Positions 35,606 through 45,858 of a stretch of 64,000 nt of DNA are shown here, in pieces. Below the pieces are notes generated by a model. The model was not told the origin of the DNA. It made no database searches and saw only the letters and a list, made by a program, of their open reading frames with translations. This DNA comes from Brevibacterium sp. HMSC07C04 (GTDB lineage: Bacteria; Actinomycetota; Actinomycetes; Actinomycetales; Brevibacteriaceae): the NCBI RefSeq assembly GCF_001815905.1, contig NZ_KV823236.1:42846-106845 (forward strand), read 5' to 3'. Each line of letters begins with the position of its first letter. The first letter of the stretch is position 1. The position numbers and the translations under genes were made by a program.

Positions 35606-37762
35606 TCAGAGGAAGGCTTCGCCTGCCTCTGCACGCTTCTTGAGGTATTCCGAAGGTGCGAAGCGTTCGCCGTACTTCTGCGCGAACTCTTCAGCGCGGG
35701 CAACAAAGGCCTTCATGCCGCCGGGGTAGCCGTTGATGTACTGGAGCACACCACCGGTCCAGGCGGGGAAGCCGATGCCGAGGATCGAACCGATGTTGCC
35801 ATCGGCCACGGTCGTGAGAACGCCCTCTTCCAGGCAGTTGACGGAGTCGATTGCCTCGGCGAACAGCATGCGCTCGCCCAGTTCGTGAATGTCGACGCCT
35901 TCGTGCTTGGAGTTGTACTTCTCGCGCAGACCTGGCCACAGGCGGGCGCGCTGGCCGTCTTCGTATTCGTAGAAGCCTGCGCCGTCCTTGCGTCCGGGGC
36001 GACCTTCGTCGAGCATCCAGGCAACAACGTCCTGACCAAACTCTTCGAAGCGCTTGCCCTCAGCCTGGTTGCCTGCGCGGGTTTCGTCCGCGATCTTCTT
36101 GTTCAGCGTGAGTGTGAGTTCGTCCATCAGCTGCAGCGGACCGGCGGGGTAGCCGGCCTGCAGGGCAGCCTGTTCGATCATCTGCGGTTCGACGCCCTCA
36201 CCGACCATGCCGATGGCCTCCATGAGGAACGTACCGATGACGCGCGAGGTGAAGAAGCCGCGCGAATCGGTGACCACGATGGGCGTCTTGCGGATCTGCT
36301 GAACGAAGTCGAAGGTCTTCGCAAGCACAGCATCCGAGGTCTTCTCGCCGCGGATGATCTCCACCAGCGGCATCTTGTCGACAGGGCTGAAGAAGTGGAT
36401 GCCGATGAAGTCTTCCTTGCGCTCGACACCTTCTGCCAACGTGGTGATCGGCAGGGTCGAGGTGTTGGAACCGAGAACAGCGTCGGGTTCGACGACATCT
36501 TGGATTTCCTGGAACACCTGCTGTTTGACGTCGACGTTCTCGAAAACAGCTTCGATGACGAAGTCAACGCCCTTGAAGTCAGCAGCGTCACCGGTGGTGG
36601 TGATGCGGTCCAGGAGTGCCTGCGACTTGTCTTCGGTGGTGCGGCCGCGCTCAAGCGCCTTGGCTTCGAGCTTCCGGGCGTAGTCCTTGCCCTTTTCGGC
36701 TGCTTCCTTCGACACGTCCTTCAGCACAACGTCGATGCCGGCCTTCGCGCTGACGTAGGCGATGGCAGCACCCATCATGCCGGCACCGAGAACACCGACC
36801 TTGGTGGCCTGGAACTTCTCAAAGCCCTCGGGGCGGGACTTGCCGGCCTTGATGGCCTGCATGTTGAAGAAGAATGCCGTGATCATGTTGGTCGACGTGG
36901 GGTGCGCGAGCAGGCTGATCAGGTAACGGGACTCAATTGTCGAGGCGGTGTCGAAGTCCACGCGGGCACCTTCGACTGCCGCTGACATTGCGGCAAGCGG
37001 GGCCGGCATGGGGGCACCCTTGAGCTGCTTGCGCAGCTGGGCGGGAAGTGCAGCCACGAGGCCCTGGTTGTCTTTCGGTGCACCGCCGGGAATCTTGAAA
37101 CCGCGTTCGTCCCACGGCTTGACGGGTGCCGGGTTTTCCTTGATCCAGGCGCGGGCAGCTTCGTCCATCTGGTCCAGGGGCACGACGTTGTCGATCAGCC
37201 CGATGGCCAGTGCCTTTTCCTGGTCGAACGGCTTGGCCGGCAGGATGACGTTCTGGAGTGCTTTCTGCAGGCCAAGCATGCGGGTCACACGGGTGACACC
37301 GCCGCCGCCGGGCAGCAGGCCGAGGCTGACTTCGGGCAGACCCAGCTGGATGCGGCCGTTGTCAGATGCGGCGATCCTGTGGTGGCAGGCCAGCGCAACT
37401 TCGAAGCCGCCGCCAAGTGCCGCACCGTTGATGGCTGCGACGACCGGCTTGCCCAGCTGCTCCAGTCGGCGCATGAGGGCTTTGGTGTGTTCGAGTTTTT
37501 CGAATTCGGGTTCCAGTGCCTCTTGCGGCATGTTGAGGAAGCCGGTGAGGTCAGCTCCTGCGAACCAGATCTTCTTCTTGGCGCTCTTGATGACGACGCC
37601 GGTGATGGAGTCGACTTCCGCTTCCAGGCGCTCGACGGTTCCTTCGAGCGAGGTGAGGAAGTGCTGGTTCATGATGTTGGCGCCGCTGTTCGGATCGTCC
37701 ATTGTGATGGTGACGATTCCGTCGGGGCTCTGGGACCAGTCGTATCCGGTGTATTCAGTCAT
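35606..37762 (-). CDS. fadB: Fatty acid oxidation complex alpha subunit (enoyl-CoA hydratase/3-hydroxyacyl-CoA dehydrogenase)
   Basis: 718-aa bifunctional beta-oxidation enzyme. The N-terminal crotonase domain (1-about 310) has the oxyanion-hole and catalytic regions FAGADLTGF, GAALGGGFEVALACHHRIA and LPEVSLGLLPGGGG. The NAD-binding 3-hydroxyacyl-CoA dehydrogenase domain follows (GVLGAGMMGAAIAYVSAKAG, catalytic His in HFFSPVDKMPLVEI), then the C-terminal HCDH domain. Length and order match FadB/FadJ. ATG 37762 follows GAGGGGAAG; an upstream in-frame extension is rejected. It begins 11 bp after fadA. Confidence 0.95.
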   Translation of the reverse strand: MTEYTGYDWSQSPDGIVTITMDDPNSGANIMNQHFLTSLEGTVERLEAEVDSITGVVIKSAKKKIWFAGADLTGFLNMPQEALEPEFEKLEHTKALMRRLEQLGKPVVAAINGAALGGGFEVALACHHRIAASDNGRIQLGLPEVSLGLLPGGGGVTRVTRMLGLQKALQNVILPAKPFDQEKALAIGLIDNVVPLDQMDEAARAWIKENPAPVKPWDERGFKIPGGAPKDNQGLVAALPAQLRKQLKGAPMPAPLAAMSAAVEGARVDFDTASTIESRYLISLLAHPTSTNMITAFFFNMQAIKAGKSRPEGFEKFQATKVGVLGAGMMGAAIAYVSAKAGIDVVLKDVSKEAAEKGKDYARKLEAKALERGRTTEDKSQALLDRITTTGDAADFKGVDFVIEAVFENVDVKQQVFQEIQDVVEPDAVLGSNTSTLPITTLAEGVERKEDFIGIHFFSPVDKMPLVEIIRGEKTSDAVLAKTFDFVQQIRKTPIVVTDSRGFFTSRVIGTFLMEAIGMVGEGVEPQMIEQAALQAGYPAGPLQLMDELTLTLNKKIADETRAGNQAEGKRFEEFGQDVVAWMLDEGRPGRKDGAGFYEYEDGQRARLWPGLREKYNSKHEGVDIHELGERMLFAEAIDSVNCLEEGVLTTVADGNIGSILGIGFPAWTGGVLQYINGYPGGMKAFVARAEEFAQKYGERFAPSEYLKKRAEAGEAFL

Positions 37763-37773
37763 GGTTCTTCCCC

Positions 37774-38982
<1,209 letters not shown>

Positions 38983-39030
38983 CAGTGTCCTCCGATCTGG
39001 GGAGCAGTTTGTGTCTAAGCTAACACAAAC

Positions 39031-39044
39031 CAAACGATCGTTTG
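39031..39044. promoter_or_regulatory. Palindromic operator (TetR-type) upstream of fadA
   Basis: CAAACGATCGTTTG is a perfect 14-bp palindrome, the form favoured by TetR-family fatty-acid regulators in Actinobacteria. It lies 49 bp before the fadA start, upstream of a possible -10 (TTAGCTTAG on the minus strand). No TetR gene is in the window, so the regulator is encoded elsewhere. Confidence 0.75.
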
Positions 39045-39052
39045 AGTTGTTC

Positions 39053-39898
39053 TCAGCGCGCGGATTCCGCTGCGCTTTTCAGTTCACTCAGGATCGTTTC
39101 GCCGTGCTCAGACAGGGCGTTGACGTGCCCCACACCGGGCAGAATCGTCAGCTGCGAACCAGCGAGCGCACGGCTGATGCGGTGGCTGACCTCGGGCTTT
39201 ACGGTAGTGTCGTCTTCGCCGTGCCACAGCAGGAACGGCGGCAGCCCCTTTTGATTCCAGTTGAGGAAACGGCTCCACGGACCGTAGATCGCCCAGGAAT
39301 CGCGCACGGCACCGCGCAGGTGCTCACGGCCCCGGCCGACGGCAGTATCCAAAGAAGCAGTGAAAATGCTGGCCGCACGCAGTGACCGTCGGCGGCTGCC
39401 GGACCGGGCAACCAGCCGCCGACCCAACCGCGGCAGCCCCAGAATCCCGGCCAGAACGGGCATGCCAACCGCCCAGGCGCATCGTGAGACCACAGCAGAA
39501 ACACCGGTGGGCGAACCGGCAGGCGCAATCAGACCGACAGCGCTGGCCCGGTTCGGATAGCGCAGCGCAAAGGCGATAGCGTGTGGACCGCCCCCGGAAA
39601 AGCCCAGAAGCATGGCAGCGGGCAGGCCCAGTTGATCGAGCAGCGTGTACGCGTCCTCGGCCCATTCGAGAACGCTGCGCCCCGGCAGGTGCGTAGAACC
39701 GCCATAGCCCGGCCGGTGCGGGGCGATGATCCTGATTCCCAAACGTCCGGCGGCGTGGTGCAGAACCTGAGCTTCGCGGCCAGAACCCGGGGTGCCGTGG
39801 ACGTACAGCAGCGGCACACCGGTGGGCTCGCCCCATTCGTCCCACACGAGCACACGGCCGTCGGCGAGTGTGGTCGAGTTTGAGAAATTGCTCGTCAT
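39053..39898 (-). CDS. Alpha/beta hydrolase
   Basis: 281-aa alpha/beta-hydrolase fold enzyme. The oxyanion loop is HGTPGSGRE, the nucleophile elbow GFSGGGPHA (Ser), the acid probably in [11 protein letters not shown], and the His in GVGHVNAL, so the catalytic triad is complete. The substrate is unknown; proline iminopeptidase-like and lactonase-like enzymes share this layout. It lies upstream of fadA in the same direction, but the operator and promoter between them suggest separate control. Confidence 0.88.
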   Translation of the reverse strand: MTSNFSNSTTLADGRVLVWDEWGEPTGVPLLYVHGTPGSGREAQVLHHAAGRLGIRIIAPHRPGYGGSTHLPGRSVLEWAEDAYTLLDQLGLPAAMLLGFSGGGPHAIAFALRYPNRASAVGLIAPAGSPTGVSAVVSRCAWAVGMPVLAGILGLPRLGRRLVARSGSRRRSLRAASIFTASLDTAVGRGREHLRGAVRDSWAIYGPWSRFLNWNQKGLPPFLLWHGEDDTTVKPEVSHRISRALAGSQLTILPGVGHVNALSEHGETILSELKSAAESAR

Positions 39899-39993
39899 AA
39901 TCGTCTGCCGTTCACAGGCCCCATTCTAGGCGGCAGGGAGGAAAACCTTTGGAAAAGCGGAGGAAAACCTGACGACGTACGAAGAAATTGGGC

Positions 39994-39999
39994 TATAGA
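39994..39999 (+). promoter_or_regulatory. Candidate -10 of the aminoacyl-lipid synthase gene
   Basis: TATAGA 12 nt before ATG 40012. A transcript starting near 40006 would exclude the in-frame TTG at 39988 as start codon. Confidence 0.4.
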
Positions 40000-40011
40000 G
40001 TTATCAGCCTT

Positions 40012-42498
40012 ATGACTAGTTCAGTGCAAGAAGAAACCGCACCGATGCGCGGCCGTGCAGCGCTGCACGCCTGCGTCGAATGGCTGCGGTCTGGGCCCGT
40101 GAGCACGGTGTTTGCCGTGCTGGTCCTCGCGGGCTGGGACTTCCAACGGTCCGCTGTGGCAGAAACTCCAGCTGGCGATGAGTCCGGGATCCTCGTACGG
40201 CTGCTGCCGTCTGGTTCGGTCAGCCCCTGCTACTTCACGGCGGTCGTAGTCCTGGTGCTTGCTGTGGGCATCTGGGCCGAGCGCAGACTCGGTTCGCTGA
40301 GGTATGCGATCATCGGCGTCGTCGGGCACACGGCCTCAATTGTGCTCGTCACACTCGTGTCCAGGGCGCTCGCCCACACGCCTGTGGAATGGTTCCGCGT
40401 GTTCGCCGATACCCCGTCCTCGTCTGTTGGAGCGTGGCTGTTCGCCACCGGAGTGGCCGCGGCCGGACTGACCGAGGGCGTTATGCGCCGCCGGGTGATT
40501 CTGCTGGTGGGCGTGTACTTGGCCGTGATGGTCACGTGCGCCGGTGAGGCGCGGGACTTCGAACACCTGGTTGCTGTGGGCATCGGGCTTGTCGCCGGCC
40601 GTGTGATCGGCGGGCCCATCCCCAAGCGCCGAGTGGGCTCAAGACTCGAGGCGCGTGAATTCATCGTCACCGGGATCGTGGCGATCATCGCCGCATCCGT
40701 GATTTCAATGCGCGCCGAATATTTCATCGGCCCGCTGGCGTCCGTGCGATACCTGTTCGAAGCGTCAATCACACCCGAACAGATAGAGGCGGTGTGCGCA
40801 TCCGGGACCGAAGCGGCGTGCCAGCGGGCAGAGGCCTTCAGCCGCAGCACCAGCCTGGGCTCGATTATCCGCCTGGCTATGCCGTGGCTGGTGCAGCTGA
40901 GCTTCCTGCCCGGACTGCGCCGGGGTCGACAGGCCGCGGCCATCGGCACGGTGCTCCTGCAGGCCTACATTCTCCTGCGCTCTGCCATTGCCGCGGCCAC
41001 GATTTCCGGCCTGTACCGCTACTGGGATGAATCCGGTGCTGTTCTGGGGCTTGATCCGGCCGTCGGCCCGGGGCTGCAGCTGTTCGTGCCGATCATCATT
41101 CCACTGTTGGTCATTGCGGTGGTTGTGTGGAAGTGGAAGCTGTTCCCGGTTCGCCCTGTCGCCGGGTGGTACCGCAGGCTGACGCTGTTTGTCTTCTCCG
41201 GTGTCGTGCTGGGCGCTGTTGTTGCTGTGGCGGCGGGTCTTCTTCTGCGTTCCCACCTGGGTGAGACCCCGACAGTCGGAAGGCTCGTGTGGGACTACAT
41301 CATCCACATCGTGCCCGGTCTGCGGCTTCTGAGCCCCGTGGGCCCCCTGACAGCTGACGATGCGTTCGGTCGCTTTGCCCTGGACCTTGGCACCCTGGTG
41401 CCGTGGGCGGTCATTGTCGTGGTCGCTCTGCGCGCAGTGACCAGGGGAGTGGTCGAAAGCAGCGAGCAGACGGCGGTGCCCTACCGCGACATTCTGCGCA
41501 GGGTGGGCGCGGGAACGCTTGGCTGGATGACCACGTGGAAAGACAACAGCGTGTGGATCAGCGGCAGCGGGCGGGCAGGTATTGCCTTCCGCGGACGCGA
41601 TGGTGCCGCTCTCACTGTCACAGATCCGGCGGCCAGCCCGGAGGAACTGTCTGACGTCATGGACGAATTCTCCCGCTGGGCGGTTCGACAGGGACTGGTG
41701 CCGATCTTCTACTCCGTACACGATGCCGCGGCCGATGTCGCACGCAGCTGGGGATGGTCCTGTGTTCCGGTGGCAACCGAAACCGTGGTCGATCTGGGCC
41801 AGGTGGAGTTCAAGGGCAAAGCCTTCCAAGACGTCCGCACCGCTGCTAACCGTGCGAAGAAAGAGGGTGTGGAAGCCGAGTGGATGACGTGGGAGAGCGC
41901 GCCGCTGGCCATACGGGATCAGATCGAGGCGATTTCGCAGCACTGGGCCGAGCAGAAGCCCCTGCCGGAAATGGGCTTCACACTCGGTGGGGTCGCGGAG
42001 CTTGACGACCCAGAGGTTCGCCTGCTTGTCGCCGTCGACGAGGACCGCACGGTCCACGGGGTGACGTCGTGGATGCCGGTGTACGAGGACGGCGAGGTCA
42101 TCGGTTTGACGCTGGACTTCATGCGCAGGCGCGACGGCGGCTTCCGGCCGGTCATGGAGTTCCTCATTGCGCGGGCCATTATCAGCGCTCAGGATGAGGG
42201 GCTGCGTGTGCTGTCGCTCTCCGGCGCACCCCTGGTCACAGAAGCCGATGAGCCGGGCATGATCCACTCGGTGCTTGCCGCGCTGAGCGCTCGCCTGGAA
42301 CCGGTCTACGGCTTCAATTCGCTGTACGCGTTCAAGCACAAGTTCCAGCCGCGCACGGAAACCATGTGGTTGGCGGTGCCCGAAGTCGCTGATCTGGCTC
42401 GCGCGGCCCGCGCTGTCAGCCACGCCTATCTGCCCAATCTCAGCGTGCGCGACACCGTGCGCTTGGGATCAGAGCTGCTGCGCTCATCCAAAGACTGA
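40012..42498 (+). CDS. DUF2156 aminoacyl-phosphatidylglycerol/diacylglycerol synthase (MprF-like)
   Basis: 828-aa protein. The N-terminal 500 residues contain about 12 membrane helices. The C-terminal 330 residues form the DUF2156 double-GNAT catalytic domain, with AFRGRDGAALTVTDP, FKGKAFQDVRTAANRAKKEG, GVTSWMPVYEDGEVIGLTLD and YGFNSLYAFKHKFQP. Such enzymes transfer an amino acid from aminoacyl-tRNA to membrane lipid. There is no lysyl-tRNA synthetase domain, so it is not LysX-type; the actinobacterial relatives I know of make alanyl-phosphatidylglycerol or alanyl-diacylglycerol. The esterase encoded 9 bp downstream is the expected partner, as described for Corynebacterium glutamicum. Start ATG 40012 lacks a strong ribosome site. 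Confidence 0.85.
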   Translation: MTSSVQEETAPMRGRAALHACVEWLRSGPVSTVFAVLVLAGWDFQRSAVAETPAGDESGILVRLLPSGSVSPCYFTAVVVLVLAVGIWAERRLGSLRYAIIGVVGHTASIVLVTLVSRALAHTPVEWFRVFADTPSSSVGAWLFATGVAAAGLTEGVMRRRVILLVGVYLAVMVTCAGEARDFEHLVAVGIGLVAGRVIGGPIPKRRVGSRLEAREFIVTGIVAIIAASVISMRAEYFIGPLASVRYLFEASITPEQIEAVCASGTEAACQRAEAFSRSTSLGSIIRLAMPWLVQLSFLPGLRRGRQAAAIGTVLLQAYILLRSAIAAATISGLYRYWDESGAVLGLDPAVGPGLQLFVPIIIPLLVIAVVVWKWKLFPVRPVAGWYRRLTLFVFSGVVLGAVVAVAAGLLLRSHLGETPTVGRLVWDYIIHIVPGLRLLSPVGPLTADDAFGRFALDLGTLVPWAVIVVVALRAVTRGVVESSEQTAVPYRDILRRVGAGTLGWMTTWKDNSVWISGSGRAGIAFRGRDGAALTVTDPAASPEELSDVMDEFSRWAVRQGLVPIFYSVHDAAADVARSWGWSCVPVATETVVDLGQVEFKGKAFQDVRTAANRAKKEGVEAEWMTWESAPLAIRDQIEAISQHWAEQKPLPEMGFTLGGVAELDDPEVRLLVAVDEDRTVHGVTSWMPVYEDGEVIGLTLDFMRRRDGGFRPVMEFLIARAIISAQDEGLRVLSLSGAPLVTEADEPGMIHSVLAALSARLEPVYGFNSLYAFKHKFQPRTETMWLAVPEVADLARAARAVSHAYLPNLSVRDTVRLGSELLRSSKD

Positions 42499-42507
42499 GA
42501 GCCGACG

Positions 42508-43833
42508 ATGACGTGGCTTCGGAATGCCCTTGACGGTGTTCTCCTGCTGGGAGCGGGGCCCGAGTTCGCCTTCGGTGTTCTCATAGTCGCAGCGGTCATC
42601 GTCGTTGTGCTGCTGCGCGGACTGCACTTTTCACGGACCGGCTGGATGTTTGTGCTCGGGGTTCCCACGGCATTTGCCGTGGCCGCTTGGTTCGTATTCG
42701 ATGTTCTGTGGCTGCCCTTTGTGGATCCCTTCGGTTGGATTATCTGGGCCCTGCTGTGGGTTGGCGTTTTCCTCCCCCTGTTGGCCCTGTGGCCCCGCCA
42801 GCCGGTGCTGGTTGGCTTGGATGCGACGGCCCTATCGAGGCTTCTGCGCCTGCAGCCGCTGTGGAAGCTGGGCCGCGCGGCGACAGCTGCCGTGATCGCG
42901 GTGGCAGTGTTGTTGAGCACCGCCGGAATGTTGGGTGCCATGAATGCGCGGTTCGGGGCCTACCGGACACTGGCTGGGGCTGTGGGCGTGGGCGCGGACT
43001 ACCGCAGCTTGGGCGATGCTCCGCAGGGGCCCGTGGACGGGCAGGTGCCTGGGCGCGGAACCCTTGTCGAGGCGCAGCTGCCCGGTGCGCGGTCTGAGTG
43101 GAATCCGCGCCCGGCTGTCATCTATCTGCCGCCCGTTTACCAGCACGCAGGCGGCAGGGATCTGCCCGTGCTGGTTCTCATGGCCGGTCAGCCTGGGGCT
43201 CCGCGAACGTGGGTTGATGCCGGTGAAATGCAGATGAGCCTGGATGCCTACGCCGCCGCACACGACGGTGCCGCTCCCGTGGTGGTCGTGGTCGATCAGC
43301 TGGGCGGTTCGCTCACAAGTCCGCTGTGTTCGGATTCCGAGGCAGGCAATGTTGCTGAGTATCTGCAGCGGGATGTTCCTGACTGGATTGAAAAGAACCT
43401 TCAGGTCACCGAAAACAGAAACAGGTGGGGGATCGGCGGGCTGTCGAACGGCGGTACCTGTGCGCTGCAGGTTGTGACTCGGGCGCCTGATGCATATTCG
43501 CTGGTGCTCAACTTCTCCGGTGAAGCAGCTCCCGAGGTGTCAGGTTCAGCCAGTGCTGTCGACGTGATTTTTCACGGGGATGAACGCGCATACAGTCAGA
43601 ACAACCCGGCTCACCTTATGAAGCAGCGGCGCTATCCCTTGGTGCGAGGAGTCTTCTCAGTCGGGGCTGAAGACGATCGCTACCGCCCTGAGCTCAGAAA
43701 GCTGTATGACGAAGGCCGGGCTGCCGGCATGCAGCTTGAATGGCGCGAATATCCCGGCGGTCATTCGTGGCAGGTGTGGCGGCCGGCCTTTGCCGATCAG
43801 CTGACGTGGTTCGGCCAGCAGACGGGCCTGTGA
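42508..43833 (+). CDS. Membrane-anchored esterase, likely aminoacyl-lipid hydrolase
   Basis: 441-aa protein. Four or so N-terminal transmembrane helices (about 1-150) are followed by an extracytoplasmic esterase D-type alpha/beta-hydrolase domain (PF00756-like). The nucleophile elbow GLSNGGTCA and the catalytic His in GGHSWQVW are visible, with an Asp probably in GAEDDRYRPE. It begins 9 bp after the MprF-like synthase, so a linked function is likely. In Corynebacterium an esterase paired with the alanyl-lipid synthase removes alanine from lipids, allowing surface charge to be tuned. Activity on lipid here is inference. Confidence 0.82.
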   Translation: MTWLRNALDGVLLLGAGPEFAFGVLIVAAVIVVVLLRGLHFSRTGWMFVLGVPTAFAVAAWFVFDVLWLPFVDPFGWIIWALLWVGVFLPLLALWPRQPVLVGLDATALSRLLRLQPLWKLGRAATAAVIAVAVLLSTAGMLGAMNARFGAYRTLAGAVGVGADYRSLGDAPQGPVDGQVPGRGTLVEAQLPGARSEWNPRPAVIYLPPVYQHAGGRDLPVLVLMAGQPGAPRTWVDAGEMQMSLDAYAAAHDGAAPVVVVVDQLGGSLTSPLCSDSEAGNVAEYLQRDVPDWIEKNLQVTENRNRWGIGGLSNGGTCALQVVTRAPDAYSLVLNFSGEAAPEVSGSASAVDVIFHGDERAYSQNNPAHLMKQRRYPLVRGVFSVGAEDDRYRPELRKLYDEGRAAGMQLEWREYPGGHSWQVWRPAFADQLTWFGQQTGL

Positions 43834-43914
43834 AATCGCCCGCTGAAAGCCGTTCGGGCGGGTGTTCGGGGAATCTCGTGCACACCCGGTGTGTGGCACT
43901 CGTAGCCTAGAGCC

Positions 43915-45444
43915 ATGGAGACCCTCACCCCGCTGCCGGAAGATCCGAACCGCTACCGCGCCAAACCGACCGTTGCGGAAGCGCTGCGCTCGCCGAAGAT
44001 GCTGTCGCGCGAGGTGCTGGCCGGGCTGGTGGTGGCACTGGCTCTCATTCCGGAGGCCATTGCGTTCTCCGTCATTGCGGGCGTTGACCCCAAGGTCGGT
44101 CTGTTCGCCAGCTTCATCATGGCGGTGGTGACATCGATAGTCGGCGGCCGCCCGGCGATGATTTCGGCGGCTACGGGGGCGGTCGCGCTCGTCATCGCCC
44201 CGGTTTCGCGCCTGTACGGTTTCGACTACTTCATTGCCACCGTGATCCTCGCCGGAGTCTTTCAGGTGACACTGGCGCTGTTGGGAGCACCGAAGCTCAT
44301 GCGGTTCATACCCCGCAGTGTCATGGTCGGCTTCGTCAACGCACTGGCGATCCTCGTGTTCATGTCACAGCTGCCGCACCTGTTCAATGTGCCCAGTGCT
44401 GTCTACTGGCTGGTGGCAGCCGGACTCGTGCTGCTTATCGTGATTCCGCGTTTCCTTCCCAGCGTGTGGGCTCCCCTCATCACAATCGTGCTCATGACGA
44501 TTGCGGTGGTGTCCTTCGGCATCAGCGTGCCGACCGTCGGTGATCAGGGTGAACTGCCCAGCAGCCTGCCCGGCTTCTTCCTGCCCGATGTCCCGCTGAC
44601 CTTGGAGACCTTCACAACGATTGCGCCCTACTCTTTGGCTATGGCGGTTGTCGGACTGTTGGAGTCGCTGCTGACTGCCAAACTCGTCGATGAGATCACG
44701 GATACGCACTCGCGGAAGGTCCGCGAAAGCATGGGCCAGGGAATCGCGAACATGGTCTCCGGGTTCTTCGGTGCGATGGGCGGCTGCGCTGTCATCGGGC
44801 AGACGATGATCAACGTCAAGATCTCTGGTGCCCGCACGCGGATCTCAACTTTCCTGTCAGGAGTGTTTCTGCTGATCCTCGTGGTCACGCTCGGCGACAC
44901 TGTTGGGCAGGTCCCCATGGCTGCCCTTGTGGCGGTCATGATGATCGTCGTCTACCAGACCTTCGACTGGCGTTCGATCGCCCCGAAGACGCTTAAGCGC
45001 ATGCCGAAGTCCGAAACGGCGATCATGCTCATCACCGTTGTGTTCGTCGTCATCAGCGGCAACCTGGCAGTGGGTGTTGGCGCCGGTGTCATCGCAGCCG
45101 CGATCCTCTTTGTGCGCAGGGTGGCGCACTTTGCGGAAGTTGAGCGGCACATTGACGTCGATCCGGACACCGGCCGCGATCGCGCCCGCTACACGGTCAC
45201 CGGTGAGCTGTTCTTCGCTTCCAGCAATGACCTCACCACGCAGTTCGGCTATTCAGAAGACCCCGACCTCGTGGTGATCGACATGACGCACACCCGGGTG
45301 TGGGACGCCTCGACCGTCACCGCTCTTGACGCGATCGTCACCAAGTACGCCGAACTGGGCACAGAAGTTCACTTCATAGGAATGGACGATGTCACCCGGC
45401 AGCTGCACGGAAGGCTGAGCGATGAAACCCACTCGTCACGGTGA
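43915..45444 (+). CDS. SulP family anion transporter with STAS domain
   Basis: 509-aa SLC26/SulP transporter. The transmembrane core (about 20-400) includes GLVVALALIPEAIAFSVIAGVDPKVGLFAS split over two helices, and GQGIANMVSGFFGAMGGCAVIGQT. The C-terminal STAS domain (about 420-505) contains LVVIDMTHTRVWDASTVTALD. Substrate may be sulfate, bicarbonate or a dicarboxylate. A TAGCCT hexamer (43903-43908) lies 6 nt before the ATG with no Shine-Dalgarno, so a leaderless mRNA is likely. Confidence 0.92.
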   Translation: METLTPLPEDPNRYRAKPTVAEALRSPKMLSREVLAGLVVALALIPEAIAFSVIAGVDPKVGLFASFIMAVVTSIVGGRPAMISAATGAVALVIAPVSRLYGFDYFIATVILAGVFQVTLALLGAPKLMRFIPRSVMVGFVNALAILVFMSQLPHLFNVPSAVYWLVAAGLVLLIVIPRFLPSVWAPLITIVLMTIAVVSFGISVPTVGDQGELPSSLPGFFLPDVPLTLETFTTIAPYSLAMAVVGLLESLLTAKLVDEITDTHSRKVRESMGQGIANMVSGFFGAMGGCAVIGQTMINVKISGARTRISTFLSGVFLLILVVTLGDTVGQVPMAALVAVMMIVVYQTFDWRSIAPKTLKRMPKSETAIMLITVVFVVISGNLAVGVGAGVIAAAILFVRRVAHFAEVERHIDVDPDTGRDRARYTVTGELFFASSNDLTTQFGYSEDPDLVVIDMTHTRVWDASTVTALDAIVTKYAELGTEVHFIGMDDVTRQLHGRLSDETHSSR

Positions 45445-45494
45445 GCAGTTCTAGCGAATCTCTTTCAAGTTGTAAGGGTTTCAATTCCACGGTG

Positions 45495-45523
45495 TCGACT
45501 GCCCGCGGATCCGCTTCTACTCT
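45495..45523 (+). promoter_or_regulatory. Promoter of a leaderless small gene
   Basis: TCGACT (45495-45500), 17-bp spacer, TACTCT (45518-45523), then ATG 6 nt later, so the mRNA probably starts at the ATG itself. Confidence 0.55.
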
Positions 45524-45529
45524 TAGAAC

Positions 45530-45769
45530 ATGAGTATGCAGCATGAAGTTTCAAAGTTGAAGAAGAAGTGCTGGCAGAAGTTCGGCGGCCTGTCCGTAGG
45601 TGCTGTCGGCGTGACTCTCCTGGTACTAGTGCTGGTGTGGAATCAGGACAACCGTATCCAGGCGGTGCTTTTCTGCATGGTTTCGGCTTTCGGGCTGTCA
45701 GCCTGGAACGCTATAGACACTTACTACCGCGGCCGTAAGAAGTTGCGTGAGTCTGAAGGGTCAGTCTGA
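45530..45769 (+). CDS. Small two-helix membrane protein, 79 aa, unknown
   Basis: A polar, Lys-rich N-terminus (KLKKKCWQKFG) is followed by two transmembrane helices (LSVGAVGVTLLVLVLVW and AVLFCMVSAFGLSAWNAI) and a basic tail. No family recognised. A well-placed promoter and a strong terminator immediately downstream define a single-gene unit, which argues that it is real. An alternative ATG lies two codons downstream. Confidence 0.65.
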   Translation: MSMQHEVSKLKKKCWQKFGGLSVGAVGVTLLVLVLVWNQDNRIQAVLFCMVSAFGLSAWNAIDTYYRGRKKLRESEGSV

Positions 45770-45782
45770 GTAACTGATCAAC

Positions 45783-45818
45783 AATGCGGCGGGAGCGTTC
45801 TGTTCCCGCCGCATTTTT
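45783..45818 (+). terminator. Rho-independent terminator after the 79-aa gene
   Basis: 12-bp stem (45783-45794 with 45804-45815), 9-nt loop, ending in a T5 run. Plus-strand orientation. The convergent udk gene ends 40 bp further on. Confidence 0.88.
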
Positions 45819-45858
45819 AATGCAAAAACAGCAAGTGCTTGTTCGGAATCAGCAGCAC

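Noticed and set aside
35885..36985. 366-codon frame antisense to fadB
   Set aside because: Shadow frame; the fadB motifs on the other strand are complete.
40765..42423. 552-codon frame antisense to the MprF-like gene
   Set aside because: Shadow frame typical of GC-rich DNA; His/Arg/Gln-rich, no domains.
43861..43914. Possible terminator between the esterase and SulP genes
   Set aside because: Only a short CGCCCG/CGGGCG pairing at about 43838-43860 without T tract.
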